A DNA stretch of 57,074 bases from Streptomyces sp. Isolate_45 (GTDB lineage Bacteria; Actinomycetota; Actinomycetes; Streptomycetales; Streptomycetaceae), in NCBI RefSeq assembly GCF_024721315.2, contig NZ_JANFAK020000038.1, positions 1-57,074 of the forward strand, given 5' to 3'. Shown here piece after piece: positions 1-7,643 of the stretch (the stretch's first letter is position 1; every line of letters begins with the position of its first letter). A program made the position numbers and the translations under genes. Under the pieces are notes generated by a model that was not told the DNA's origin, did no database searches, and worked only from the letters and a program-made list of their open reading frames with translations.

Positions 1-96
1 GACGTACTCGGGCTTTCGCCCGGTGCGGCGGGAGCGCGTGCCGGCCGCCACGAGGCAGACGGGAGTTTGACGACAGGCCCTAGGGCCGTGACCGCA
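1..96. other. Left edge, no gene seen
   Basis: No coding signal is supported here. A short GC hairpin with a TTTC loop (CGGGC at 9-13 pairing with GCCCG at 18-22) could be part of a terminator for a gene outside the window or for the glycosylase gene that ends at 97. Confidence 0.4.
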
Positions 97-1089
97 CTAG
101 ATCAGGCCGATGTCCCCGCGCGGCATGCGCGGGGTCCGGCGCGGCGGGGTGCGGCCCGCCAGCAGGATCAGACGGGCCGCGCGGTGGCGCTGGCCCGCGT
201 ACGGGGCGAGGAGCTCCAGCATGACGGCGTCGTCGGCGTCCCGGTCGCCCGTCAGGGCGTAGCCGACGATGCCCGGCAGGTGCAGGTCGCCCGTGGTCAC
301 CGCGTCGGGGGCGCCGTTGCTGCGCTGGAGCGTCTCGGCCGAGGTCCACGGGCCGATGCCCGGCACGGCCTCCAGCCTGCGCGCCGCCTCCGGCAGCTCC
401 ATCGTGGCGGCCTCCTCCAGCCGGGCGGCCACCCGGGCGGCCCGCACGATGGTCGCGGACCGCTTGGCGTCGACCCCGGCCCTGTGCCAGTCCCAGGACG
501 GGATCAGCGCCCAGGTGCGGGCGTCGGGCATCACGTACATGTCCAGCGGCCCGGGGGCGGGCTCCCCGTGCTGACGCACGAGCCGGCGCCAGGCGCGGTA
601 CGCCTCGTCGGCGGTGACCTTCTGCTCCAGCACGGTCGGCACCAGCGACTCCAGGACCAGCCCGGTACGGGTCAGGCGCAGCCCGGGGCGGCGGCGATGG
701 CTGGCGTGCAGGAGCCGGTGGCGGGGCACGAACGCGGCCGGGTCGTCACCGGCGCCGAGCAGTTCGGGCAGTCGCGCGAGGACCCAGTCGGCGCCGGGCC
801 CCCACGCCTCGGCGTCCACCGCCTCCCCGCGGAGGGCCACCCGGAGGGTGGCGGGGCCTTCGGGGGTCCGGGTCGCGCGCCAGACGGAGCCGTCGGGGGT
901 GGTGCGGAAGGTGGGGTCGGCGGGGCCGCGGCGCAGCGGGCCGAGCGTGAGCCCGAGGTCCAGCGGGGCTCCGGGTGCCCAGATCCGGGCCTTGGAGCCG
1001 GCTCCGGCCGGCGTGCCGGGGCCCTGCGGGACGGCGGTACGGCCGCCGCGCACGCCGGCGCGCGTCACGGGTTCCCGGGGTGAGGCCAC
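97..1089 (-). CDS. HhH-GPD DNA-3-methyladenine glycosylase-like protein (AlkA type)
   Basis: 330 aa. The C-terminal half carries a helix-hairpin-helix (LEAVPGIGPWTSAE) followed by the segment TTGDLHLPG, whose Asp fits the catalytic aspartate of the HhH-GPD superfamily. An LEQKVT segment in the middle fits the DNA-binding core of AlkA-like enzymes. This family flips out and excises alkylated bases, leaving an abasic site for base excision repair. I see no FCL iron-sulphur cluster, so it is not MutY or Nth type. The ATG lies at 1089 and I see no strong Shine-Dalgarno sequence. It stands alone: the next gene upstream is more than 600 bases away across a repeat-rich gap. The general family is secure; the exact lesion range is not readable from sequence. 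Confidence 0.85.
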   Translation of the reverse strand: MASPREPVTRAGVRGGRTAVPQGPGTPAGAGSKARIWAPGAPLDLGLTLGPLRRGPADPTFRTTPDGSVWRATRTPEGPATLRVALRGEAVDAEAWGPGADWVLARLPELLGAGDDPAAFVPRHRLLHASHRRRPGLRLTRTGLVLESLVPTVLEQKVTADEAYRAWRRLVRQHGEPAPGPLDMYVMPDARTWALIPSWDWHRAGVDAKRSATIVRAARVAARLEEAATMELPEAARRLEAVPGIGPWTSAETLQRSNGAPDAVTTGDLHLPGIVGYALTGDRDADDAVMLELLAPYAGQRHRAARLILLAGRTPPRRTPRMPRGDIGLI

Positions 1090-1166
1090 CCCCCGAGCCT
1101 ATCCCCCGGCCGCGGGTCGACCGGGCCCCGACCGCCCGCCGCCCGGACCCGCCCCGCCTGTCCGAA

Positions 1167-1414
1167 CCCCCGGGGCTCCGCCCCGAACCCCGCGCCTCAA
1201 ACGCCGGCGGGGCTGAATCGGGGCACCGGACCCGCCGGCGGGAACGAACCGTACGGGCACAACCCCCGGGGCTCCGCCCCGGACCCCACGCCTCAAACGC
1301 CGGCGGGGCTGGATCGGCGGCTCCAGCGCCGCCGGGGCTCGTTAAGTCGAACCTGCGGGCACAACCCCCGGGGCTCGGCCCCGGACCCCGCGCCTCAAAC
1401 GCCGGTGAGGCTGA
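1167..1414. repeat. Three copies of a GC-rich intergenic repeat with core CGCCTCAAACGCCGG
   Basis: Copies lie at 1167-1216, 1263-1312 and 1365-1414. Each reads as a small palindrome (CCCCGGGGCTCCGCCCCG) followed by the core CGCCTCAAACGCCGGCGGGG. The second and third copies also share the preceding GGGCACAACC, so the array is loosely tandem with a period near 100 bases. A fourth, shorter copy lies at 38361-38406 between hutF and hutI. Such sequences are common between Streptomyces genes, to my knowledge; their role is unknown. Confidence 0.8.
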
Positions 1415-1500
1415 TGGTGCGGCGGGACTCGGTGTGTGGCGAGGCTGAATGTGAGGCGGGGGCCGGAACGGGGCGGTGTGCCGTAGGTCGGGGTCGGGGA

Positions 1501-1618
1501 CGGGGTGGGGTGTCGTCCGGGACTAAAACGTGATTTGTTGGCGCGCGGTACCGCCCGGCGAATCCGGCTCGGACGGGGCGCCATAAATCATGCCCGTCCC
1601 GGACGACACCCCACCCCG
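1501..1618. repeat. MITE-like inverted repeat with 23-bp perfect arms
   Basis: The arms 1501-1523 and 1596-1618 are exact reverse complements over 23 bases. Homology continues inward in weaker form: CGTGATTTGTTGGCGCG on one side resembles the complement of the segment around GGCGCCATAAATCATG on the other. The inner 70 bases are richer in A+T than the surroundings. The whole 118-base unit could fold into one long hairpin. It has no coding capacity, so it is either a miniature mobile element or a long structural element just past the 3' end of the amidase gene. Confidence 0.7.
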
Positions 1619-1718
1619 GCACCGGCCCCGACCCACCCGCAGCCAAGCCCCCACCCGCACCGGCCCCGACCCACCCGCAGCCCCCGAACCGCCCCGCCCC
1701 CACCCCCGACCGGCCAGG

Positions 1719-3185
1719 TCAAGGGCGGCCCTGGAGTTTCGCCGAGGACGTCCGTGTCGGCGGCAGTTCCCCGTACAGCAGCCGGCCCGGGCATTCCGTC
1801 GCGAAGCCGTCGCGGTGGCCCGAGATGACGTTCAGCTTGACGCTGCTGCCCTTCTTGTACAGGTTGCCGCCACCCGACTTCAGGGTGGCCTTGGCCCGCG
1901 GGTCCACGCCGAACAGGCCCAGCTTCCACGCCGTGAGCTGCGCTACCGCGTTGACGGCGGCCGCAGGCGGGGCCGTCGTCGAGTAGGAGCCGATCACCGC
2001 GATGCCCATGCTGTCCGTGTTGAAGCCCATGGTGTGCGCGCCCAGGACGGCCTTGGCGACTCCGCCCGCCCGTCCCTCGTAGACGGTCCCGCACTTGTCG
2101 ACGGCGAAGTTGTAGCCGACGTCCCGCCAGCCGCTGCTGACCACGTGGTAGCGGTACAGGCTGCGCAGTACCGCCGGGGCGTCCTTGCAGGCGTAGTTGT
2201 TGCCGGAGGCGCTGTGGTGGACGAAGGCGGCCTTGACGGTGTTCGTGTAGACGAAGCCCTTCTCGCGCAGGCTCTCGTCGGCGCCCCACCCCTGCCGGGT
2301 GACGATGCGCGGGCGCGGCCCGATGTAGGGGGCTGCCTTCCCGACGGTGCCCTCCCCGGCGAGGATCGCGTCGGCGGTGGAGTCGGCCTTGTCGAGGGCG
2401 ACGATCTCGTGGGCGCCGAGCGGGGCGTGCGGGAGGTTGGCGGAGGAGGATTCCGTCATCTCCATGGTCATGCCGGGCAGGGCGCCCACCTGACCCTTGT
2501 CGTCCTCGACGGGACGACCTCCGACCCCGCCGAGCATGCCGTTCTTGCCGTCGATGACCGTGGGCGGCCGGTCCGCCCCGGGATCGACGAGTTCGATGCG
2601 CATGCCGGACGGAAGACGGCGGGACGCGGCCCGGGTTCCCGCCCCACCGGCCTTCCCACCGGCCTCCGCGGCCGACTCCGCCTGGACCCGTACCTCGACG
2701 CCGTCGGACGGGCCGACCCACAGGGGTGCGGTGCTGCCGCGGACGCGGCCGGAGCCGCGTTCCGCCGCGTCGGGGTCGGCGGCGTGCTCGCTGTTGTGCG
2801 TCTCCACGTCCTGCCAGTCGGACCAGGCGGCCGTTTCCACGGAGCGGGTGCGGACCTGGACGGCCCCGTGGAGCTGGGTGGCGGCGTCGTCCCAGACGAC
2901 GCCGACCAGGGAGAACGTCTTGACCTCGGGTGCGTCCAGGCCCTGTGTTTCGGGCAGGTCCCGCGTTTCGGGCAGGCCGGGCGATGCGCTCATGCCGGGG
3001 ACGCCGGGGATCCGGCCGGCCGAGGGTCCCAGGGGGACGAGCGGCAGCGACTGGGTGGACCCGGCCGGGGTCTCGGGGGCGACCGTGCCGGACTGGGCGG
3101 CCAGGGCCGGAGTGGTGAGGGCGAGCGGCAGGACCAGGGCGGCAGCCGTCGCGACGCCGATCGAGGAAGCAAGGAATCCACGCAT
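1719..3185 (-). CDS. Secreted peptidoglycan recognition protein / N-acetylmuramoyl-L-alanine amidase
   Basis: 488 aa from the ATG at 3185. A Sec signal peptide (MRGFLASSIGVATAAA to ALAAQ, about residues 1-31) is followed by a Pro/Gly-rich stalk and a C-terminal amidase_2/PGRP domain. The zinc site is visible: a His in AAFVHHSASGNN, then His457 and Cys465 in SGHRDGFATECPG. TRQGWGADES is the usual entry motif of bacterial PGRP domains. Such enzymes cut the bond between muramic acid and the stem peptide outside the membrane. An alternative GTG at 3209 would add eight residues ahead of the signal peptide; neither start has a clear Shine-Dalgarno sequence. It is divergent from the TIGR03089-type gene, with an 11-bp inverted repeat between them. 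Confidence 0.88.
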   Translation of the reverse strand: MRGFLASSIGVATAAALVLPLALTTPALAAQSGTVAPETPAGSTQSLPLVPLGPSAGRIPGVPGMSASPGLPETRDLPETQGLDAPEVKTFSLVGVVWDDAATQLHGAVQVRTRSVETAAWSDWQDVETHNSEHAADPDAAERGSGRVRGSTAPLWVGPSDGVEVRVQAESAAEAGGKAGGAGTRAASRRLPSGMRIELVDPGADRPPTVIDGKNGMLGGVGGRPVEDDKGQVGALPGMTMEMTESSSANLPHAPLGAHEIVALDKADSTADAILAGEGTVGKAAPYIGPRPRIVTRQGWGADESLREKGFVYTNTVKAAFVHHSASGNNYACKDAPAVLRSLYRYHVVSSGWRDVGYNFAVDKCGTVYEGRAGGVAKAVLGAHTMGFNTDSMGIAVIGSYSTTAPPAAAVNAVAQLTAWKLGLFGVDPRAKATLKSGGGNLYKKGSSVKLNVISGHRDGFATECPGRLLYGELPPTRTSSAKLQGRP

Positions 3186-3215
3186 GGAAGCGATGCTGAA
3201 CTCAGTCACCACGAA

Positions 3216-3251
3216 CCGCCATCGGAGAACTGACGATCCGTCCGATGGCGG
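3216..3251. promoter_or_regulatory. Perfect 11-bp inverted repeat in a divergent promoter region
   Basis: CCGCCATCGGA at 3216-3226 is repeated inverted as TCCGATGGCGG at 3241-3251 with a 14-base spacer. It sits just upstream of the amidase start and about 75 bases upstream of the divergent gene. It could be an operator or a hairpin in the amidase mRNA leader. Confidence 0.4.
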
Positions 3252-3324
3252 CGGGAGCCTCCTCCCCTGGACGGCCGAGCCGTTGCCCTCCGTACGGGGG
3301 AAGGCCCCGCGTACGCTGGGGCGG

Positions 3325-4068
3325 GTGAACGCCACTGACCGCACCCCTGCCGACCTGCTGCGATCCGCTCTGGCCGCGGATCCGGGCCGCCCGCTCGTCA
3401 CCTTCTACGACGACGCCACGGGCGAGCGCGTGGAATTGTCCGTCGCCACCTTCGCCAATTGGGTGGCCAAGACCGCCAATCTGCTCCAGGGCGACCTGGC
3501 CGCCGAGCCGGGCGACCGGCTCGCGCTGCTGCTGCCCGCGCACTGGCAGAGCGCCGTGTGGCTGCTCGCCTGCGCCTCGGTCGGAGTGGTCGCCGAGGTC
3601 GGCGGTGATCCGGCCGACGCGGACCTCGTGGTGAGCGGTCCCGACACCCTGGAGGAGGCCCGCGCCTGCAAGGGCGAACGGGTCGCGCTCGCGCTGCGCC
3701 CGCTGGGCGGCCGCTTCCCGCAGCCGCCCGCCGGGTTCGCGGACTACGCCGTGGAGGTGCCGGGGCAGGGCGACCGGTTCGCGCCGTTCGCCCCCGTGGA
3801 TGCGGACGGCCCCGGCCTGGTGGTCGGCGGCGAGGAGTTCTCGTACGCGGAGCTCGTGGCGCGGGCCCGCGCGGACGCGGCCGGGCGCGGGGACGGCTCC
3901 CGGGTGCTGTCGGGGCTGGGCTACGACACCTGGGAGGGCCTGTCGGCGGGGCTCTTCGGGGCGCTGGCCACCGGCGGGTCCGTGGTGCTGTGCCGGAACC
4001 TGGACGCCCTGTCCGAGGCCGGGCTGGCGCAGCGGGTGGAGAGCGAGCGGGTCACGCACACGGTCTGA
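3325..4068 (+). CDS. TIGR03089 family protein, truncated adenylate-forming-like fold
   Basis: 247 aa from a GTG at 3325 (VNATDRTPADLL). The N-terminal part looks like the start of an AMP-binding enzyme: PLVTFYDDATGERVELS, then WVAKTANLL, then GDRLALLLPAHWQSAVWLLAC. The sequence stops at about 250 residues where a full acyl-CoA synthetase would run past 500. There is no Ser/Thr/Gly-rich P-loop and no C-terminal lid lysine, so adenylation by itself is unlikely. The length and content match the actinobacterial family I know as TIGR03089, whose function is unknown. It lies 193 bases before the first LCP gene on the same strand, so it may be transcribed with the LCP cluster. Confidence 0.8.
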   Translation: MNATDRTPADLLRSALAADPGRPLVTFYDDATGERVELSVATFANWVAKTANLLQGDLAAEPGDRLALLLPAHWQSAVWLLACASVGVVAEVGGDPADADLVVSGPDTLEEARACKGERVALALRPLGGRFPQPPAGFADYAVEVPGQGDRFAPFAPVDADGPGLVVGGEEFSYAELVARARADAAGRGDGSRVLSGLGYDTWEGLSAGLFGALATGGSVVLCRNLDALSEAGLAQRVESERVTHTV

Positions 4069-4261
4069 CCGGCGGTCGGGGCGCCCGCCCCGGCCCCTCC
4101 CGCGACCCGTGCCGTGCGATTTCACGCGATTTGTCACCCGCACGGCCCTTGACGGCCCCCCGTCCCCGGGCCGGTCCCGTCGCCCGGGGGGAGACTCGGC
4201 TCCAGGTCGTGCTCATCCGCACGGCCCGATCATCCACGGCGGCCGAGGGGACGGAACGCGA

Positions 4262-5497
4262 GTGACGGACCGCGCGGGCATACCTGACGGCGCCGAGCCG
4301 GCCGGGGGCTCCCCGAAGCCCCCGGCCGGCCGCAGGCGCCGGATGCTGCGCTGGATCGGCCTCGGTCTGGCCCTCCTCGTGCTCACGGGGACCGCGGTGG
4401 GGTGGTGGCTGTACGTCAAGCTCGACGGGAACATAACGGCGGACGCCTCGGCCGCCGCCGAGCTGGAGCGCTACGAGCGCGAGCGCCCGGCCCACCTCGG
4501 GACGGGTGCGCAGAACATCCTGCTGATCGGCTCGGACACGCGCGCCGGCAAGGGCAACTCCGGCTACGGCCAGGACCGGGGCACCCAGCGCTCGGACACC
4601 ACGATCCTGCTGCACCTGCCGAAGGACCGCGGGAGCGCGACGGCGGTGTCGATACCGCGGGACCTGATGACGGACGTCCCGAGCTGCCTGAAGCCCGACG
4701 GCTCCCGCACCGGGGAGCGGTTCGTCCAGTTCAACTGGGCCTTCGAGTGGGGCGGGGCCGCCTGCACGATCCGTACGGTGGAGAAGCTCACCGGGATCCG
4801 GATCGACCACCACATGGTGGTCGACTTCGGCGGGTTCAAGAGGATGGTCGACGCGGTCGGCGGGGTGGAGGTGTGCCTCAAGGAGCCGGTGGACGACACG
4901 GAGGCGCGGCTGCGGCTCACGGCGGGGCGCCACCTGCTCCGGGGCGAGCAGGCCCTCGGCTTCGTCCGGGCCCGGCAGAGCCTGGGCAACGGCAGCGACA
5001 CCCAACGGATGCAGCGTCAGCAGCAGTTCCTCGGCTCGCTCGTGAAGAAGGTGCAGGGCAACGGGGTCCTGCTGAACCCGGCGCGGCTGTATCCGGTGCT
5101 GGACGCGGCGACCTCCTCGGTGACCACCGACCCGGGGCTGGCCTCGCTGCGCGGCCTGTACGAACTCGTGCGGAGCGTGAGGGACATACCGACCGAGGAG
5201 GTCAAGTTCCTGACGGTGCCGCGCCGTCCGTACCCGAGCAACCCCAACCGGGACGAACTGGTCGAGCCGGACGCGGACCGGTTGTTCCGGCAACTGCGCG
5301 AGGACCGGCCGCTGACGGTCGCCCCGCCCGAGCAGGAATCGGACCGCGAGGACGCTCAGGAGCCGGGGGAACGTACGGACGCGCAGCCGGAGGACGAAAG
5401 CGCGGCCGAAGCGGACGGGAAAATCGGAACCGGCGCCACCCCCGGTCCCGTCCCCACTTTCACGGGAACGACCGCAGGTCAGGCCGATTGCCGGTAA
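4262..5497 (+). CDS. LytR-CpsA-Psr (LCP) family glycopolymer transferase, no C-terminal LytR_C
   Basis: 411 aa. The GTG at 4262 follows GAGGGGA at good distance. A basic cytoplasmic tail precedes one membrane helix (about residues 30-52) and an extracytoplasmic LCP domain. LCP landmarks are NILLIGSDTRAG, an RSDTTILLHLP block, VSIPRD with the conserved Arg-Asp pair, RIDHHMVVDF, VGGVEVCL and ALGFVRARQS. LCP enzymes move glycopolymers from undecaprenyl carriers to peptidoglycan. After the LCP domain there is only an acidic Glu/Asp-rich tail, unlike the next two LCP genes. It is the first of five LCP genes here. Confidence 0.9.
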   Translation: MTDRAGIPDGAEPAGGSPKPPAGRRRRMLRWIGLGLALLVLTGTAVGWWLYVKLDGNITADASAAAELERYERERPAHLGTGAQNILLIGSDTRAGKGNSGYGQDRGTQRSDTTILLHLPKDRGSATAVSIPRDLMTDVPSCLKPDGSRTGERFVQFNWAFEWGGAACTIRTVEKLTGIRIDHHMVVDFGGFKRMVDAVGGVEVCLKEPVDDTEARLRLTAGRHLLRGEQALGFVRARQSLGNGSDTQRMQRQQQFLGSLVKKVQGNGVLLNPARLYPVLDAATSSVTTDPGLASLRGLYELVRSVRDIPTEEVKFLTVPRRPYPSNPNRDELVEPDADRLFRQLREDRPLTVAPPEQESDREDAQEPGERTDAQPEDESAAEADGKIGTGATPGPVPTFTGTTAGQADCR

Positions 5498-5611
5498 AGC
5501 AATCCAAAAAGCCGGGATCCGACCGCGCCGCTTGGGGGTTTTGAGCCGTTATAAGGGGAGTGGATTTTGTCCCCGGCATGGTTTGCTGCCGACCTGGCCG
5601 GATAAGGTGAG

Positions 5612-5661
5612 CGATCCGGTGCACCGGCCGTCCAAGAGGCCGTGCACCAGCAGCCGGATCG
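5612..5661 (+). promoter_or_regulatory. Large imperfect hairpin in the upstream region of the second LCP gene
   Basis: CGATCCGG (5612-5619) pairs with CCGGATCG (5654-5661). Inside, GTGCAC (5619-5624) pairs with GTGCAC (5642-5647) and GGCC (5626-5629) with GGCC (5638-5641). A TATAAG sequence at 5550-5555 upstream could be a -10 element, which would put the hairpin in the mRNA leader about 60 bases before the start codon. The -10 reading is weak because I find no matching -35 box. Confidence 0.35.
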
Positions 5662-5720
5662 TTGACCGCGCGCCTGGGGGGAGGCGCGTCGCGAAGCACC
5701 GACGGAGGATTCGAGCAACC

Positions 5721-7466
5721 GTGGATGCGCAAAGCCGTGGGCGGGCGGACGAGATCGACCCCGCAGACCAGTGGGTCCTCAATCCCCGCACTGGCAACTA
5801 CGAACTGCAACTGGGCCATTCCCCTGCGCAGCCGCCCACCGTCGCGCCGCCGCGCAGATCCCGCCGTAGAACCCCTGCCGCCCCCGAGGCGCCCGCGGCT
5901 CCCTCCCCCGCCGTCCCGAAGCCCCGTCGGGGCGAAGGACCGCCCGGCGGACGGCGCGGCGGCGGACGCTCGCGCAAGGCCGGCGGCGCCTCGAACCGGC
6001 GTCGCAAGCGCTTGGCGGTCACCGGCGGAACCCTGGCGTTCCTGCTGGTCGGCGGCTCGGTGGGGGCGTACCTGTACTTCGAGCACCTGAACAGCAACCT
6101 GAACGTCATCGACACGGGGCGCAAGGCGGGCAGCTTCAAGAAGGACCAGCCGATCAACATCCTGGTCATCGGCACCGACAAGCGCAGCGGCTCGGGCAAC
6201 CAGGGCTACGGCGACGCGAACAGCGTCGGCCACGCCGACACCACGATCCTTTTCCACGTGTCGAAGGACCGCTCCAACGCCACCGCGCTGTCCATCCCCC
6301 GCGACCTGATCACGGACATCCCGACCTGCCCGACGAAGGTGGACGGGTCGGTCAAGGACATCCCCGGCAGCAAGAACACCCGCTTCAACAACAGCCTGGG
6401 CCAGGAGGGGCGGGACCCGGGCTGCACGATGCGGACGGTCGAGGAGCTCACCGGTGTCCCCGTCGACAACTTCATGATGGTCGACTTCAACGCCGTGAAG
6501 AGCCTGAGCACGGCGGTCGGCGGGGTTCCGGTGTGCGTGGAGAAGGACGTCAAGGACGAGGCCTCCAAGCTCGACCTGAAGGCCGGCGAGCACCGGCTGG
6601 AGGGCGAGCAGGCGCTGGCCTTCGTACGGACCCGGCACGCCTTCGGTCTGAAGAGCGACCTGGACCGGATCAAGACCCAGCAGCAGTTCCTGGGTTCGAT
6701 GATGCGCGAGATGAAGTCCAAGGAAACCCTGACCAGTCCGAAGAAGTTCTTCTCGCTGGCCGAGGCCGCCACCAAGTCGCTGACCGTGGACCAGGGGCTC
6801 GGCTCGATCGGCAAGCTCACCGACCTGGCCGGTGAGTTGAAGGACATCGACCTCAAGAACGTCACCTTCACGACGCTGCCGGTGATCGACAACCCGAACG
6901 ATCCCCCGAACCAGAACCTGACCGTCGTCGTCAACTCCACCCAGGCCGATCCGCTGCTGGAGATGATCCGCGGGGACGTCTCGCTCACCGAGGTGGAGAA
7001 GCAGAAGGAGGCCGCCAAGGAGGCGGCCGACACCGAGGCGAAGACCAAGCAGGACGCGCTGCTCCAGGGCAACCGCGCACCCGCCGGGGACGTCCGCGTG
7101 GAGGTCTACAACGGCGGCGGGCCCTCGGGATCCGCCTCCACCACCCTGACCTGGCTCCAGCAGAGCAAGGGCGTCTACCGGGCGAGCAACCACGGCAACG
7201 CCTCGGTCAAGCTCGGCAGCACCCAGCTGGAGTACGCCCCCAATCAGGCGGACCAGGCCCGGGCGCTGGCGGACATGATGGGGTTGTCCGCGTCCGCGCT
7301 GAAGATCGGTACGACGGACGCCGCGCCGAAGGCCCCGATGAAGCTGACGCTCGGCGCCGACTTCAAGGAGCCCGGGGCCCCGCTGAACCCGGCCGCGGCG
7401 ACTCCGCAGCAGGCGCCCGAGGGGCTCCAGCGGCTGGAGGCCGACAAGGCCGTCTGCGCGAAGTGA
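5721..7466 (+). CDS. LCP family glycopolymer transferase with LytR_C domain
   Basis: 581 aa. The GTG at 5721 is chosen because GGAGG lies at 5704-5708 and the protein then starts VDAQSRGRADEIDP. A cytoplasmic Pro/Arg-rich region of about 97 residues contains the segment DPADQWVLNPRTGNYEL. A membrane helix (about 98-120) and the LCP domain follow: INILVIGTDKRSGSGNQGYG, ADTTILFHVSKDRS, LSIPRD, VDNFMMVDF, GEQALAFVRTRH. A Glu/Lys-rich helix (EVEKQKEAAKEAA) links to a C-terminal LytR_C-like domain (VRVEVYNGGGPSG) that ends with a Cys four residues from the terminus. It probably ligates wall polymers, in partial redundancy with its neighbours. Confidence 0.9.
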   Translation: MDAQSRGRADEIDPADQWVLNPRTGNYELQLGHSPAQPPTVAPPRRSRRRTPAAPEAPAAPSPAVPKPRRGEGPPGGRRGGGRSRKAGGASNRRRKRLAVTGGTLAFLLVGGSVGAYLYFEHLNSNLNVIDTGRKAGSFKKDQPINILVIGTDKRSGSGNQGYGDANSVGHADTTILFHVSKDRSNATALSIPRDLITDIPTCPTKVDGSVKDIPGSKNTRFNNSLGQEGRDPGCTMRTVEELTGVPVDNFMMVDFNAVKSLSTAVGGVPVCVEKDVKDEASKLDLKAGEHRLEGEQALAFVRTRHAFGLKSDLDRIKTQQQFLGSMMREMKSKETLTSPKKFFSLAEAATKSLTVDQGLGSIGKLTDLAGELKDIDLKNVTFTTLPVIDNPNDPPNQNLTVVVNSTQADPLLEMIRGDVSLTEVEKQKEAAKEAADTEAKTKQDALLQGNRAPAGDVRVEVYNGGGPSGSASTTLTWLQQSKGVYRASNHGNASVKLGSTQLEYAPNQADQARALADMMGLSASALKIGTTDAAPKAPMKLTLGADFKEPGAPLNPAAATPQQAPEGLQRLEADKAVCAK

Positions 7467-7643
7467 CCACTCGACCGACCGGTCCGGCGACGGCGCCGGC
7501 CCGGCCGACACGGGGCGCGGACCGGGGAACGGCACGTGAACGGCACTCAGTGGCGGCACGCACAGGAAGACCGCCGAAAATAGCGGGCGGTAGCCGGTAG
7601 GACCGGCACCACACCGACGATAGTGATCTTGAGGGGGGTACGC
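7467..7643. other. Intergenic region before the third LCP gene
   Basis: 177 bases with no gene. A tract with lower GC near 7570-7630 and a TAGTGAT sequence close to the start may belong to a promoter, but I cannot match a -35 box. This spacing suggests the third LCP gene has its own promoter. Confidence 0.35.

Larger units (their letters stand above)
1090..1718. other. Repeat-rich intergenic region, no gene
   Basis: 629 bases without a convincing gene. It holds three copies of a roughly 50-base GC-rich repeat spaced about 100 bases apart (1167, 1263, 1365). A long inverted repeat (1501-1618) follows, then two direct copies of a 26-base C-rich sequence at 1619-1644 and 1659-1684. The open frames crossing it are Pro/Arg-rich translations of the repeats and change frame between copies, so I treat them as non-coding. 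Confidence 0.7.
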
